Shown here one piece after another: positions 1 through 10,714 of a DNA stretch of 42,013 bases. The notes below the pieces were generated by a model that searched no databases, was not told where the DNA came from, and worked only from the letters and a program-made list of their open reading frames with translations. Every line of letters starts with the position of its first letter. Within the stretch, counting starts at the first letter, position 1. The position numbers and the translations under genes are program-made. Location of the stretch: NCBI GenBank assembly GCA_016932045.1, contig JAFGDO010000032.1:85599-127611 (forward strand), given 5' to 3'. Source of the stretch: Candidatus Dojkabacteria bacterium (GTDB lineage Bacteria; Patescibacteriota; Dojkabacteria; JAHIVN01).

Positions 1-10
1 AAGTATTGCA

Positions 11-604
11 ATGGTAAAAAATTTACTTTCTATTTCAAAGAACATAAAAAGTGATCCTATTTATCCGCAGGTAGAAAAGCACCTAAATTTTATAGTTCAA
101 CTCCTGAATGACACTACAACAAAAAATGACATCGCTGATGGAAACGTTGAAGTCAAGGTAACAAAGTGTGACCTTAAGACTGTCACTCAGTGTGTACTTG
201 AGGAACTTGACCCAATCAGAAAAGTTGCAGTTTGGAACATAAGTCCTCTGTACAAAACAAAACCTATACAAATTACTTCAGATATCATGTTATGCAAAAA
301 ACTTTTGAAGTACTCAATCAAAGGAGCATTGTACTTCTCGGCCGATGCTACTGTTAACCTTGCATTTGATGAAGATGAAAACTTGAAAAGACCAAGAATA
401 ATTATTACTGTTTCTTCAATGGCAAAAATCCCAAAAGGAGTAAATATACTTGAACCATTTTTTGCCGGAGAATTAGTTACTTTTCCCAAATATGCAGGAA
501 CCGGACTTGAATTTTCAAATGCGAATCTGTTAGCAAGTTATTTAGGCTTTGATTTTAATGCTGAAATACGCAATAATAGTTTAGTAGTAAAAATTATTTT
601 TTAG
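11..604 (+). CDS. Degenerate GHKL/HATPase_c-like protein, possibly 5'-truncated by the window edge
   Basis: The C-terminal segment ILEPFFAGE...GTGLEFSNANLLASYLGFDFNAEI resembles the histidine-kinase F/G2 box region. Codons upstream of the ATG at 11 are open to the window edge, so the true start may lie outside. Confidence 0.5.
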   Translation: MVKNLLSISKNIKSDPIYPQVEKHLNFIVQLLNDTTTKNDIADGNVEVKVTKCDLKTVTQCVLEELDPIRKVAVWNISPLYKTKPIQITSDIMLCKKLLKYSIKGALYFSADATVNLAFDEDENLKRPRIIITVSSMAKIPKGVNILEPFFAGELVTFPKYAGTGLEFSNANLLASYLGFDFNAEIRNNSLVVKIIF

Positions 605-615
605 TTTATAAGCAA

Positions 616-1080
616 ATGCCCCAAAATAATAATAAGAAGCCAAATAGTACAGCTAAATTATCTTTCTGGGATACTGTTAAAAAATCTTTTCGAACTGATG
701 GGTCCAAAAAAATGTTTCCATGGTTCCAGAGCGGACTCTTGCTTGTTGGTTTTGCTGCTGGTGTTTTAGTGACTTCGGGAGTAGATATCATTTCACGCCT
801 CGATTTAGAAGAGAATGATACAAAAGAGGAAGAATCCGAAAATCAAAAATGTATGGATAAGGGAGGAAGGTATGATGAGGATACTCAAAGTTGCATCATG
901 ACAACTGATGATAGAGGAGATGCATGTTCGAAAAATGAAGATTGCGAGGGATGGTGTCTAATTGGCGAAGATGCAACACTTGGTGCTCAAATGAATGGAT
1001 ATTGCAGCGACAACTTTAAGCCAAAAGGCTGCTTTAAGTATATAGACAACGGGAAAGTAAACTCGATCTGCATGCCATGA
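616..1080 (+). CDS. Single-TM membrane protein with Cys-rich extracellular tail
   Basis: One hydrophobic segment (FQSGLLLVGFAAGVLVTSGV), then a Cys-rich tail (CMDKGGRYDEDTQSC...GDACSKNEDCEGWC). Confidence 0.6.
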   Translation: MPQNNNKKPNSTAKLSFWDTVKKSFRTDGSKKMFPWFQSGLLLVGFAAGVLVTSGVDIISRLDLEENDTKEEESENQKCMDKGGRYDEDTQSCIMTTDDRGDACSKNEDCEGWCLIGEDATLGAQMNGYCSDNFKPKGCFKYIDNGKVNSICMP

Positions 1081-1160
1081 CCAATTTAAAATTGAGAATG
1101 AATAATTAAGAATTGGAATTCTCCTTCATTCATTTTTAATTCTTAATTTTTAATTATTAA
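1081..1160. terminator. Imperfect AT-rich inverted repeat between convergent genes, candidate bidirectional terminator
   Basis: Left arm ccaattt...aattaagaatt and right arm aattcttaatt...attaattgg are inverted copies between the stops of the 616 (+) and 1167 (-) genes. Confidence 0.45.
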
Positions 1161-1166
1161 TTGGTT

Positions 1167-2336
1167 TTATTGTTCTTGAGGTTTATCAAGAAGCATCGGT
1201 TCAATATCACTTTTTTCTCCTGAAATCTTCGTTATATCTTTATCTATCTTTTTAAACTCTTTATAGGAACTGTTGTATGAACTTACTGTAGTTCCAAGAT
1301 GTTTACCAAGCTTTAGCATATTCTCGTCGTATGTTTTTATGTGACCTTGCAGTTTAACAACATTCTTAATAATTTCCTGAACTTTTTCCTGAACCTTTAA
1401 GGTGTTCAGTGCCTGAAGAACAGTTTGCAGATATGCAAAAAAGGAATTCGGCGAAACTATGATTACCCTTTTTGAGAAAGCATACTCAATCAGATCTTTA
1501 GAATTTACTTCGTTTCCAACTTTATAAACTAGCAGGTTATAGTATATCCCCTCAGCCGGTATGAACATGAAGGCGAAGTCAACAGTTTTCTCGTCTGGAC
1601 GGATGTATTTACTTGTCTCGTCAATTCTTTCCTTCAGATCCTTTTTAAATTGTCTTATCAGTTTACCTCTTTTCTCTTTGTCTTTTTCCTTCTGAATTTT
1701 ATTGTAGTTTTCAAGTGAAAACTTAGCATCAATAGGGATTATCTTATCCTTTACAAAAATAGCGGCATCAACAATTTCTCCGTCATTAAATTTAAACTGC
1801 ATTTTGTACTGGGAAGGAGGAAGTAAATTCCCAAGTAAAGTTTCCAGAAAATACTCTCCAAGAATTCCCCTTTGTTTTGGATTTTTCAGAATATTCTCTA
1901 GGCTCTGCAACTGATCAGCAAAACCTACAACCTGTTTATTTGTCTCGTCAAGCTTAGTAAGTTTTTCTGTAACTTCTTTCACTATCCCAGCTGTAGTCTT
2001 GTTTATATCCTGTAGATTCCTACTCGATTGCGCAAATTGCTCCTGAAGAGTCTTATTTGACTCGCTCATCTGCTCCCTAAGTGTCTTGTTCTGCTCGCTC
2101 ATTCGATCGTTAAGTTCCCTTGTCAGTTCAGTGATCTGTTTTTGAAGAAGAACTATACTCTGATCCTGCGATTCGTCCCTTTTGAATGTATCAAGTTTTC
2201 GTACTATGAGGAAGAATCCAGTTAGTAAAACAAGACCAATAATAACTGTTATAGCAATAGACAATGCTTCCATTAAAATTTGTACAAACTTAGTTGTTTG
2301 ATTATAGTATATGAGAGAAGGGTAGTAAATAAGCAA
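1167..2336 (-). CDS. rmuC: RmuC family DNA recombination protein
   Basis: N-terminal TM, coiled coil, then the RmuC core (RGILGEYFLETLLGNLLPPSQYKMQ...DAAIFVKDKIIPIDAKFSLENY). The true start may be the internal Met at MEALSIAIT. Confidence 0.88.
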   Translation of the reverse strand: MLIYYPSLIYYNQTTKFVQILMEALSIAITVIIGLVLLTGFFLIVRKLDTFKRDESQDQSIVLLQKQITELTRELNDRMSEQNKTLREQMSESNKTLQEQFAQSSRNLQDINKTTAGIVKEVTEKLTKLDETNKQVVGFADQLQSLENILKNPKQRGILGEYFLETLLGNLLPPSQYKMQFKFNDGEIVDAAIFVKDKIIPIDAKFSLENYNKIQKEKDKEKRGKLIRQFKKDLKERIDETSKYIRPDEKTVDFAFMFIPAEGIYYNLLVYKVGNEVNSKDLIEYAFSKRVIIVSPNSFFAYLQTVLQALNTLKVQEKVQEIIKNVVKLQGHIKTYDENMLKLGKHLGTTVSSYNSSYKEFKKIDKDITKISGEKSDIEPMLLDKPQEQ

Positions 2337-2351
2337 AAACTGATTATCCTT

Positions 2352-2972
2352 TTAATGAATTGGTTCTTCCTCAAGTTTTCTGTTCAAGGAAGGTTCTCTC
2401 CTACGAGCCTCAGCTTCTAGCATTTTTGCAAGTATTGTATTCGCCAGCACATTTGTTATGACCTCGGCCGGGACTCGAAGAGTATCTGTTAAAATAACTG
2501 AAGCTTGAAGTCTTTCAAATATTCTGTCATGGAGCTCCTGTTCATCAGATCTTAGGATAGTGAGAACCGCCTTTGCAACCTTTTCTCTTGCATCTTTAGC
2601 AAGTCTCTCTAAGTCCGGCTCTTTAGACAAAGCAAGAGCGACTACCTCTTTAAAGTTTCCTAGTAGCATATCTAAGGGTCTTGCAACAAATAATCTCATG
2701 CTCTCAGTACCAATATTTCTTACTGGCTCGAAAGTAAGTGTAGGATACATCCATAAATGCTTAGCAAAATCATAAAGATCAATTGCAGATACCTCCTTGT
2801 CCATCATAAGCCTTATGACGTATCTATGTGCAAGTGGGATTGGACTCTCCCCCTCCTGCATTGTTGTTATGTACGCCTCCTGAGCTCCTGCAACTCTCTC
2901 TCGAACAGCTTCATCTATTCCCGTCATATGTTCTCTGATTTCGGCTGGATCAACAATCTCTCGTTCTTCCAT
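2352..2972 (-). CDS. Hypothetical alpha-helical protein
   Basis: Intact 206-aa ORF, probably co-transcribed with rmuC; family not recognised. Confidence 0.6.
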   Translation of the reverse strand: MEEREIVDPAEIREHMTGIDEAVRERVAGAQEAYITTMQEGESPIPLAHRYVIRLMMDKEVSAIDLYDFAKHLWMYPTLTFEPVRNIGTESMRLFVARPLDMLLGNFKEVVALALSKEPDLERLAKDAREKVAKAVLTILRSDEQELHDRIFERLQASVILTDTLRVPAEVITNVLANTILAKMLEAEARRREPSLNRKLEEEPIH

Positions 2973-3093
2973 TTAGGTCTGTTTAACAATTTGAAATTAA
3001 TTTAATATAACACAATATTGATCTGTTATAAAAGAAGCATTGCTTTGAAAATTTATCCTTTAACTTTTTTAAATAATTTAATATCATATAAAT

Positions 3094-3570
3094 ATGGACA
3101 ACCAGACAACCTACTTCCAAAACTACCATGATTTACTCATAAAGCTTACTACTGCTTTCTCAGATCTTCAACCAGAAGAGCTCAGGGATATATTGTTCTT
3201 TCTGAAAGACTTCGAAAATAACAATAAGATTCCCAATGATATAGTGATATATGCTTCTACACTACCCATCGAAGGACTAGAAGTGACATCTGAAGACAAA
3301 GTCTCCCAAATCCTAGTAGGAGGAATTGAAAAATACATTGATCTTAAGTACCCCAAAAAAAGTCTACCACCTGTTGTTGTATTAAAAGGAGGGGTGAGAA
3401 ATATCATCATCTATGGAGAAATCTTTGCAATGGAAGCTTTCATTCGAAAAACTCCAGTCAAAGCAATCGTTCTTGATCTTGAAGAAAGGGATGTGTTTGA
3501 AGTATTCGAACTAAATGAAATGACACCTAAATTCCTTGTACCGCTTGTTAAGGAAATATTGGAAACATAA
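3094..3570 (+). CDS. Hypothetical protein
   Basis: Intact 158-aa ORF with alpha/beta character; family not recognised. Confidence 0.6.
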   Translation: MDNQTTYFQNYHDLLIKLTTAFSDLQPEELRDILFFLKDFENNNKIPNDIVIYASTLPIEGLEVTSEDKVSQILVGGIEKYIDLKYPKKSLPPVVVLKGGVRNIIIYGEIFAMEAFIRKTPVKAIVLDLEERDVFEVFELNEMTPKFLVPLVKEILET

Positions 3571-3682
3571 AAGTAAGTAGCTTTCCATTCATTCGTTGCT
3601 ATTCGCCTTTTGCCATTCGCTCGTCTTCATTAGACCACTTGATCATCCAACCATCTACCATGTAGCGATATAGCATCTTAGC

Positions 3683-3710
3683 TTGTCCTTCCCCCCCTCT
3701 ATGTTATAAT
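3683..3710 (+). promoter_or_regulatory. Candidate sigma70-type promoter of dnaJ
   Basis: TTGTCC, 16-nt spacer, perfect TATAAT, upstream of the dnaJ ATG at 3746. Confidence 0.4.
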
Positions 3711-3745
3711 AACTGGCAGTTTACTTAGTTAATTGCCAACAAAGA

Positions 3746-4882
3746 ATGTCAGACAAAAGAGATTACTACGAAGTTTTGGGTGTAAGTAAAGACGCTTCAA
3801 AACAAGAGATAAAAAAAGCATATAGACAGCTTGCAAAAAAATATCATCCTGATGTAAACAAAGCTTCAGATGCAGAGGAGAAGTTTAAGGAAGTGCAAGA
3901 AGCTTATGACGTACTCAATGATGATCAGAAAAGAGCTGCTTATGATCAGTATGGACATGCAGGCACAAGCGGTTTCGGCACAGGATTTGAGGGCTTTCAA
4001 GGATCCTCAGACTTTTCTGGAGCAGACTTTTCCGGATTTGGAGATTTTGCCGACATTGGAAGCATATTTGACTCATTTTTCGGAGGAGCTTTTGGAAGAG
4101 AGAGGAGAACACAGCGTTCAACAAGGGGCTCAGATATACAAGTTAAGCTGATTCTTGATTTTGAAGAAGCAGTTTTCGGTAAAGAAGAAAAAGTAAAATA
4201 CAGAAGACAAGCACAATGCAAAGACTGTAACGGATCGGGCGCTAAAGGTGGAACCAGCATGGAAACTTGCAAGCAGTGCAATGGACAGGGCAGGGTAACG
4301 AGAGTTCAAAGGAGTTTCATCGGAACTATCCAAACCACGAGTGTATGTCCAGCGTGTCAAGGGAAGGGGCAAGTAATTAAAGAAAAGTGTCAGTCGTGCG
4401 ATGGGCATGGTCACATTACGAAAGAGGAAACCGTAAAACTCAAAATCCCTCAAGGAACACCTGATGGCTTGATTCTGCGTTTTAGACAAAAGGGGAACGC
4501 AGGGATAAACGGCGGCGATTATGGAGACCTTTATGTTCAAATCGAAGTGAAACCCCACAAGTTCTTTGAACGACGAGGAGATGATATATACCTCGAACGA
4601 GAGATAGACGTTGTAACGGCTGTACTCGGAGGAGAAATTAAGGTTCCAACTTTACACGGAGACGTCAATATAAAAGTAAAGGCCGGAACTCAACCTGGAA
4701 CAATACTCCGTCTCTCCGGAAAGGGCGCCCCAAAACTTAGAGGAAGTGGGAACGGGAATGAATATATCCAACTGAAGATTGTAGTACCAAAGAGACTTAC
4801 AAAAGAGCAACGGAAACTTTGGGAGGATCTGGGCAAAACAAAGAATTCTAAGGGAGGAATATTTTCGGGTTTATTCAGCTAG
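3746..4882 (+). CDS. dnaJ: Chaperone protein DnaJ
   Basis: J domain with HPD (YHPDVNK), G/F-rich linker, four CxxCxGxG-type zinc-finger motifs and C-terminal domains. Confidence 0.97.
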   Translation: MSDKRDYYEVLGVSKDASKQEIKKAYRQLAKKYHPDVNKASDAEEKFKEVQEAYDVLNDDQKRAAYDQYGHAGTSGFGTGFEGFQGSSDFSGADFSGFGDFADIGSIFDSFFGGAFGRERRTQRSTRGSDIQVKLILDFEEAVFGKEEKVKYRRQAQCKDCNGSGAKGGTSMETCKQCNGQGRVTRVQRSFIGTIQTTSVCPACQGKGQVIKEKCQSCDGHGHITKEETVKLKIPQGTPDGLILRFRQKGNAGINGGDYGDLYVQIEVKPHKFFERRGDDIYLEREIDVVTAVLGGEIKVPTLHGDVNIKVKAGTQPGTILRLSGKGAPKLRGSGNGNEYIQLKIVVPKRLTKEQRKLWEDLGKTKNSKGGIFSGLFS

Positions 4883-7247
4883 ATGAAGATTCATTTATAG
4901 AATCCTCTTTGCTGAGACCCAATTTTGAAAAAACCTCTTTTTCACCTCTTTTTGAAAAAATTGGATTTAGAAGGTTTTCCTTTGTTATTTTATGTTTAAT
5001 AGGTAATGTAAAAAAGAATGTGCTTCCCTTGCCCACATTGCTTTTCACGTTAATCTCGCCTCCGTGCAGTTTAACAATACCTTTCACAAGATAAAGTCCA
5101 AGTCCGGTACCACCCGGACGAACTATCTGAGCCATACGCTTTTTCTGAGTCGTGTAATTCCGAATTCTTCCAAATTTTGTAAATAATTTCTTCTTATCTC
5201 CTACGGGAATACCCACACCGGTATCTTTCACATAAACCGTTACAGTTTCTTTCTTCGCATCAGTCCCGCACCAGAGCTCTATATTCCCTTCGTGTGTGTA
5301 CTTTATAGCATTTGAAATAAGATTATCAACCACTTCAGCGATTCTCGTTCTATCAGCCTCTATCGGAGGAATTAGTTTCCTTGTCTGTCTATAAAGCAAC
5401 TTCAGCTTCTTCTCTTCTGCCCTTTCCCTATTTTCTTTTACAACTTGTTTTACAAGTTCAACCATGGAGAACTTTGAAGGATCAAGCTGCATTTGGCCCC
5501 CTTCTATTTTAGTTGCTCCTAAAAACGTATTTATCAATTTAATTTCCCTATCGATTGCCTCATCTGCCGTATCAATATATTTTACAGTTTTCTGTTTTGT
5601 AAGTTTGCGCATTCTAATCAGCATCTTCATATAACCAAGTGCATTTTTCACAATGCTTGACGGAGTTCTGAGCTCATGTCCGACAATATCCATCATATCT
5701 CTCTCCCGCTGTGAAGCCATTTTCAAAGCTTTGTTTTTTCTTTCAAGAAGCTTCGCCTTTCTTTCAAGTTCCTTTGTAGCTTTATCAACTTTTCTCTCAA
5801 GATTCTTGGCAAAATCCTCAACTTGCTCATAGAGCAGAGAACGACCAATAGCAACTGATGCATTTGCAACAATGGATTCGATGAAATTTACATCCTGAAC
5901 AGTAAATGCCGATTCATCTTGCTTTTCGCCAAGTAAAAGTATTCCATTCAGATGAACCTTGCGATTTAAAGGAAAAATAGCTGCAACCTTATTTTTTTTC
6001 ATAAATTTCATAATGCGTTTTAATCTCTCTTTTAACTTCCCTGTTAGGTTAATTTCCAAAACCTCTATTTCTTCTCTGATGATAGGATAGCTAGCCCCAA
6101 AGTCGTCCCAATAGTAGATAATTTCCAGAAGATCTCGGATGCCTCTCCCCAATTTAAGGTCTCTGATTCTTCTAAAAAGAACTTTGCGATTATTTAGGTC
6201 AATAATTATGATACCCGAACCTTCCGGCCGAATGGTTGAATGAAAGATGCTCAGTATATTTGTAACAACTTTGCTTGTATCAAGTTCTGAACTCAGTTTG
6301 TGAATGAGCTTTTCTTTTTCTTCGGAAGGATCAAAGCCGGGATTGATTATTTTGGCATTTATAAATTTACTCAGCTCTGTATTTGCAAAAAGCAGGAAAT
6401 AAATAAAGAGCATGGCTATAAAAAAGCCTGTTATTATGGCTCCTGTTGAGAAAATGCTGCCCCAAACGCTAGTTTGAATAAAGAAAATTGCATAAAAAGC
6501 AATAAAGGGAATAAGGGCAATAAAAGTAATGTAAACAGTACGACCTATAATCATTCGCACTCTTAGAAACCTATAGCGAAGTATGGAGTAATAGGTAAAA
6601 AATAAAAATGCAATCAGACTTAATGGCCCTAAATACCTAATCTCTGGAAATTCTAAAATAGGCAAAAATAAATTCGTCGCTAGAGATGCTACAATTGATA
6701 TTAATGATCCTATTAAGATAAATCGAATTTGTGTCTTTATAACACGATTTTCTTCTTTAGTATAAGTGTTATAAAAAAGATATAAAGAATAGACAAAATA
6801 AATAAAAATAAAAAGAGCAAACGGTTGATATAAAACTCCATTTTCTGATCTTAGCGAGGAATCATCAATAACAACTACTTCCCTTACTACTAGAGGAGAA
6901 AGAGTTCCCAATGAAAGGAGACAAAAGAAAGTTTTCCATATATATGAGATAAATCTGCCTATTCTCGTTGTCGTTTTTCTAAATGATCTTACAAAATCCT
7001 CAAAGAATAAAGCAATTAATGCCGAAGCAAAAAAAGAAATCCTAGATGCCCATAAGCTTATAAAGATATTTCTGAAGAAGATGTCGGTTATCAGAATAGA
7101 TAATACCCATATAACTACACCTATATTTGTTAAAACAAATAGGACCCGCTTCTTTCTCTCTCTCTTCCCTCCAGCTCTCAGAAGTTGCAAGATTATAAAG
7201 ATATTTGAGAAAAGAATAATTGTAAGTATTATAACTTCTAAAGTCAT
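4875..7247 (-). CDS. Sensor histidine kinase with N-terminal multi-TM (7TM-type) domain, GAF-like region, HisKA and HATPase_c
   Basis: H-box VGHELRTP, N-box [12 protein letters not shown]1 DTGVGIP, G2 [12 protein letters not shown]. Start placed at MTLEVIIL (7247), just after the upstream stop, rather than the ORF-track start at 7283. Confidence 0.9.
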   Translation of the reverse strand: MTLEVIILTIILFSNIFIILQLLRAGGKRERKKRVLFVLTNIGVVIWVLSILITDIFFRNIFISLWASRISFFASALIALFFEDFVRSFRKTTTRIGRFISYIWKTFFCLLSLGTLSPLVVREVVVIDDSSLRSENGVLYQPFALFIFIYFVYSLYLFYNTYTKEENRVIKTQIRFILIGSLISIVASLATNLFLPILEFPEIRYLGPLSLIAFLFFTYYSILRYRFLRVRMIIGRTVYITFIALIPFIAFYAIFFIQTSVWGSIFSTGAIITGFFIAMLFIYFLLFANTELSKFINAKIINPGFDPSEEKEKLIHKLSSELDTSKVVTNILSIFHSTIRPEGSGIIIIDLNNRKVLFRRIRDLKLGRGIRDLLEIIYYWDDFGASYPIIREEIEVLEINLTGKLKERLKRIMKFMKKNKVAAIFPLNRKVHLNGILLLGEKQDESAFTVQDVNFIESIVANASVAIGRSLLYEQVEDFAKNLERKVDKATKELERKAKLLERKNKALKMASQRERDMMDIVGHELRTPSSIVKNALGYMKMLIRMRKLTKQKTVKYIDTADEAIDREIKLINTFLGATKIEGGQMQLDPSKFSMVELVKQVVKENRERAEEKKLKLLYRQTRKLIPPIEADRTRIAEVVDNLISNAIKYTHEGNIELWCGTDAKKETVTVYVKDTGVGIPVGDKKKLFTKFGRIRNYTTQKKRMAQIVRPGGTGLGLYLVKGIVKLHGGEINVKSNVGKGSTFFFTLPIKHKITKENLLNPIFSKRGEKEVFSKLGLSKEDSINESSSS

Positions 7248-7248
7248 A

Positions 7249-8514
7249 TTACTGTGCGTAACTCTCAACAAGATCCGCTGCATTTCCTGCAGGATCTTTA
7301 TAACTTTTTAATTTTTTAGCAATTGCTTTTGCCTTTTTTGTATAATAAGATTTATTTAGGATTTCTTCAATACTTGCGATTATATTTTGGGGGGTGTCAG
7401 CTTGCATAATATTAAAATTTTCTCTCCTGGAAAAACCAAGTATGCTGACTTTATTCGCATTTATTCCCATATGCATTTCTTCAAGCCTATTCGCAAAATA
7501 GGCCTGATCTATTGTTATCGGAAATGTAACTTGTGGTTTACCAAAAATTAGCCCTTGCATCATGGTACCTTGCGCTCCACTATTTACAATGACATCAGCG
7601 TATTTGCATACTTTTAGCCCTGGAACAAAATTTCTGATAATCATATCCCTATTATCATGTGGGAATTCTTCCCTTTTGAAATTACCTCCTAAGGCTACAA
7701 CCTTTTTATAGTGAGTCTTTAAGAAAAGTTCTAGTACTCGTTTGTAAATATTTCTCTCAAAAATACTTGTACCAAAGCACAAGTATATCATTTTATTGTT
7801 TCCTTTAAATTTTCTAAGCTTTTCATCTGTCAGATCCGTTTTCATTCTCTCAAATCCTTGCCAGAACAAAGGCCCAATAAAGTGTGTGTCCTTTCGCTCT
7901 TTTCTAAGTGGCTCAAAGCTTTCATCACCTGGAATAAGTACTGACATAGGTTTATACAGTTCGGCTCTAGATTTTATATCAGTACTTAATCCTAGTTTCT
8001 TATATATATCTAGTACCTCACTCAAATAAAGTTGAATAAATTTCCTTTCAAAAATTGGTCTTAAAACTAATCTTAGAATCTTATGAGTCAGTATATCTTT
8101 TGCCAAACATACCCCCATTAACCCTTTTGATTCCGGTAAATATTGAGTATTGATAATTGCTACGACAGGTATCTTAGTAGCATGGTAAGTATGTGGCCCT
8201 AATAATCCGGATGCAGTAACTACTATATTTGGTTGTATCTCTTCTGTTGCCTCTATCTCAGCCCTAAACCAATTCAGGAATTTATCTTTATGAGCTTTTA
8301 AGTAATTAATTGACTGGTCTTTTGGATCATTTAGGTTTATATCGTCGTAGGACTTTACAACAGGATACCCTTGTCTTTCTATCATCCCCTTTGCACTACG
8401 ACCAGAAGTGAAGTAAATCTTATGACCTCTTTTCTTCAAAACTTCTGCTATAGCAAAGCATCTAATAACATGTGTAACCGAACTTCCAGTGAGCGGAGTA
8501 AATAATATTTTCAT
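7249..8514 (-). CDS. MGT/GT1-like glycosyltransferase (UDP-glycosyltransferase/MurG fold)
   Basis: N-terminal GSSVTHVIRCFAIAEVLKKRGHKIYFTSG and a C-terminal donor-site-like region (VIVNSGAQGTMMQGLIFGKPQVTFPITIDQAYFANRLEEMHMG). Confidence 0.85.
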   Translation of the reverse strand: MKILFTPLTGSSVTHVIRCFAIAEVLKKRGHKIYFTSGRSAKGMIERQGYPVVKSYDDINLNDPKDQSINYLKAHKDKFLNWFRAEIEATEEIQPNIVVTASGLLGPHTYHATKIPVVAIINTQYLPESKGLMGVCLAKDILTHKILRLVLRPIFERKFIQLYLSEVLDIYKKLGLSTDIKSRAELYKPMSVLIPGDESFEPLRKERKDTHFIGPLFWQGFERMKTDLTDEKLRKFKGNNKMIYLCFGTSIFERNIYKRVLELFLKTHYKKVVALGGNFKREEFPHDNRDMIIRNFVPGLKVCKYADVIVNSGAQGTMMQGLIFGKPQVTFPITIDQAYFANRLEEMHMGINANKVSILGFSRRENFNIMQADTPQNIIASIEEILNKSYYTKKAKAIAKKLKSYKDPAGNAADLVESYAQ

Positions 8515-8759
8515 ATTTATGCTGTATAAATTAAATGTTAACTTGTCACACTTGTATAATATTTATCAGTCAGACTCTTAGCCATTTAACATTTTCCCAC
8601 TCTTTCCCCTATACTCTCTTCCTCAATTGCATGCGCTATAAAACCAAAACAGTAAAAGATCTCGTATCTTGTTTTCCCGCTTCAACTTTTAACCTGAATT
8701 ATATCTGTATATTTTACCGAATCCACATGTGTGCATAATCGATGAGTATAACATTCTGT

Positions 8760-10178
8760 TCATGTGTCCAACTCCTCCAATTTCCATCTTAACATCTCAA
8801 TCGCCTCTTTCTTTAACCTTCTAAATGATCTCATACTTGTTGCACTATATTCACTTGGATCTTTAAACATAAATCTGGGCTCCCGTTGACGTTTCATTTT
8901 TTCCTCTATGCCTCTTGTATATATTTCAAACCCCAAATCCCACATTATCTGAGATTCAGTTGCCCCCTCAAAAGCCATCATCTGGAGTATCTCGTATTTT
9001 AAGTTATTACTAGTTCTCTTTTTAGTTTCTGTTTCGGGTTTAAAACTTCCTATGCAGTCCTTTAAAAGATACCTTAGTGCACCTATACGCGAACAGGATT
9101 TCCGTCGTGAAAGTTTTTTTACTCTTTCTAATCCAATAAGTTTACTTCTTGCAAGTCGATGGGGGGAAGAAAAGTTCTTTAATGCAAAATTTACATCACA
9201 ATCCAAGATAGTTGAAATTTTAATCCTTCGTGTTTTTATTGAGTCAAGAAAAGTCTGTATTAATAATTCCCTAAACTCATACGTCAATATACTTATTCCC
9301 AAAATTGAGATTGTTATAAATGGCCAGAATAACTTACCATCTAGTATATAGACTGCCACCAGAAAAACAGACAGATTTATAAGACCAAAAGAGAAATTTA
9401 AAATGAATTTAATAACAAACTCCCTTTGTATTTCTAGTTTTTGTTCAAGAATGGTATCGTAAAAGATCAAAACATAAGCACCTATTAACATGCTAGGAAG
9501 AATAAAAAAATTCTGAATAAGAACAACCCTATTTAATACATCAATGTTACCAATATTAAATTGATATAGAATAATTCCAACCATTGCTCCAATAAAGAAT
9601 AAAATTGAAGCTATGAATAGATACCACATTGATTCTCTTTCGTAATGACGATTTGACGAATCACAGGCTTTATAAACCTTATAAAAGGAAACAATGGGGA
9701 CAAAGGTTTTGATAATATTTAGAATTATTCTGGCAAAATAAAAAAATGATACGTACTCTCCTCCGTTAACTGTATCAAGCGTCTCGTTTCTTATAACTGC
9801 GGTATAGTCCGTGATGTAATCAGTGCAGGTGAGCAAGAAACACAAAACAATGTTAACAACTATAACAACTTTTACAAATTTATCGTGCCACTTCGGTGAG
9901 ATACCGAAATCATTTTGAATAGATACCGAAGCTAAAAACCACAGAAAGGTTCCAATTTCCGCGGGTATAAAGATTATTCTTGTGATAAAGACAAGTTCAT
10001 TTATATTATTAACATAACTTCTCAAAAATAATAAGAAGATGTATATCGCTCCAAACGCCATCGCCCCCCCAAAATACACTATGGTTCTTTTTTGTATGTT
10101 TTGAAGAATGATAAAGATCGAAGTAAACAGAAAGATGAGGAACAGTAAAAGAGTAATCAGAAATGCTAAACTAGGCAT
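8760..10178 (-). CDS. Multi-TM sensor-like membrane protein with cytosolic, possibly HTH-type C-terminus
   Basis: Eight or so hydrophobic segments like those of the 4875-7247 kinase N-terminus, then a basic helical tail (...ATESQIMWDLGFEIYTRG...SATSMRSFRRLKKEAIEMLRWKLEEL) with no kinase motifs. Confidence 0.65.
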   Translation of the reverse strand: MPSLAFLITLLLFLIFLFTSIFIILQNIQKRTIVYFGGAMAFGAIYIFLLFLRSYVNNINELVFITRIIFIPAEIGTFLWFLASVSIQNDFGISPKWHDKFVKVVIVVNIVLCFLLTCTDYITDYTAVIRNETLDTVNGGEYVSFFYFARIILNIIKTFVPIVSFYKVYKACDSSNRHYERESMWYLFIASILFFIGAMVGIILYQFNIGNIDVLNRVVLIQNFFILPSMLIGAYVLIFYDTILEQKLEIQREFVIKFILNFSFGLINLSVFLVAVYILDGKLFWPFITISILGISILTYEFRELLIQTFLDSIKTRRIKISTILDCDVNFALKNFSSPHRLARSKLIGLERVKKLSRRKSCSRIGALRYLLKDCIGSFKPETETKKRTSNNLKYEILQMMAFEGATESQIMWDLGFEIYTRGIEEKMKRQREPRFMFKDPSEYSATSMRSFRRLKKEAIEMLRWKLEELDT

Positions 10179-10367
10179 AAGATTTAAATCTGTGTTTATT
10201 TAAAATTCTTCTTTTCTATCATTACTACTTCAGCTTCTCATAAATATCTATTTGTATCAACCTTAATCACAAAATACTTTTTATTATTTACCAGATACAA
10301 ATCCCTAAAGATTTAGGCTGTGGTAACAAAGATATTAATATAACTTATGTTAAAGCTGATTATATCA

Positions 10368-10553
10368 CCTTCCTGTCACTGCAGTCCATACTATAAGATT
10401 AACACATTTCTTCTGTCTCTTTATTTAACTCTAAAATCAGTTTTGCATAAAGAAACTGCCTCAACAATACTGATATACTTCAGTGATACAAATTTAGTAA
10501 CAAGAAGAGCATTTTATTCATGCGATTGCACCTTTTTGTCACCCTTTTGTCAC
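10368..10553. promoter_or_regulatory. Three copies of a CCTTnnTGTCAC-like motif upstream of the 8760-10178 gene
   Basis: ccttcctgtcac at 10368, cctttttgtcac at 10531 and ccttttgtcac at 10543; on the minus strand the first lies next to a TATAAT (ggtgaTATAATca). Confidence 0.35.
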
Positions 10554-10714
10554 TTACTTGCCGAAAATCTTCCTGTACAATCATTCCTAAAGCTACGAAC
10601 GGCTTCCAAACGAAGAGTTCCTATACTGAAATAAATATTATAAATCGAACAATTGAATACACGGATAATTGAATAATTAACCTTTCATTTGTTCTTAATT
10701 TTTAATTAAATATA

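Noticed and set aside
4130-4558. 142-aa minus-strand ORF within dnaJ
   Set aside because: Fully antisense to a well-supported dnaJ; composition is not protein-like.
8535-8738. 67-aa plus-strand ORF between the glycosyltransferase and membrane protein genes
   Set aside because: Short, with unusual His/Cys/Phe-rich composition and no support for coding.
10347-10634. 95-aa plus-strand ORF in the intergenic region
   Set aside because: Low-complexity composition, no recognisable family, and it overlaps the repeated TGTCAC motifs; more likely non-coding.
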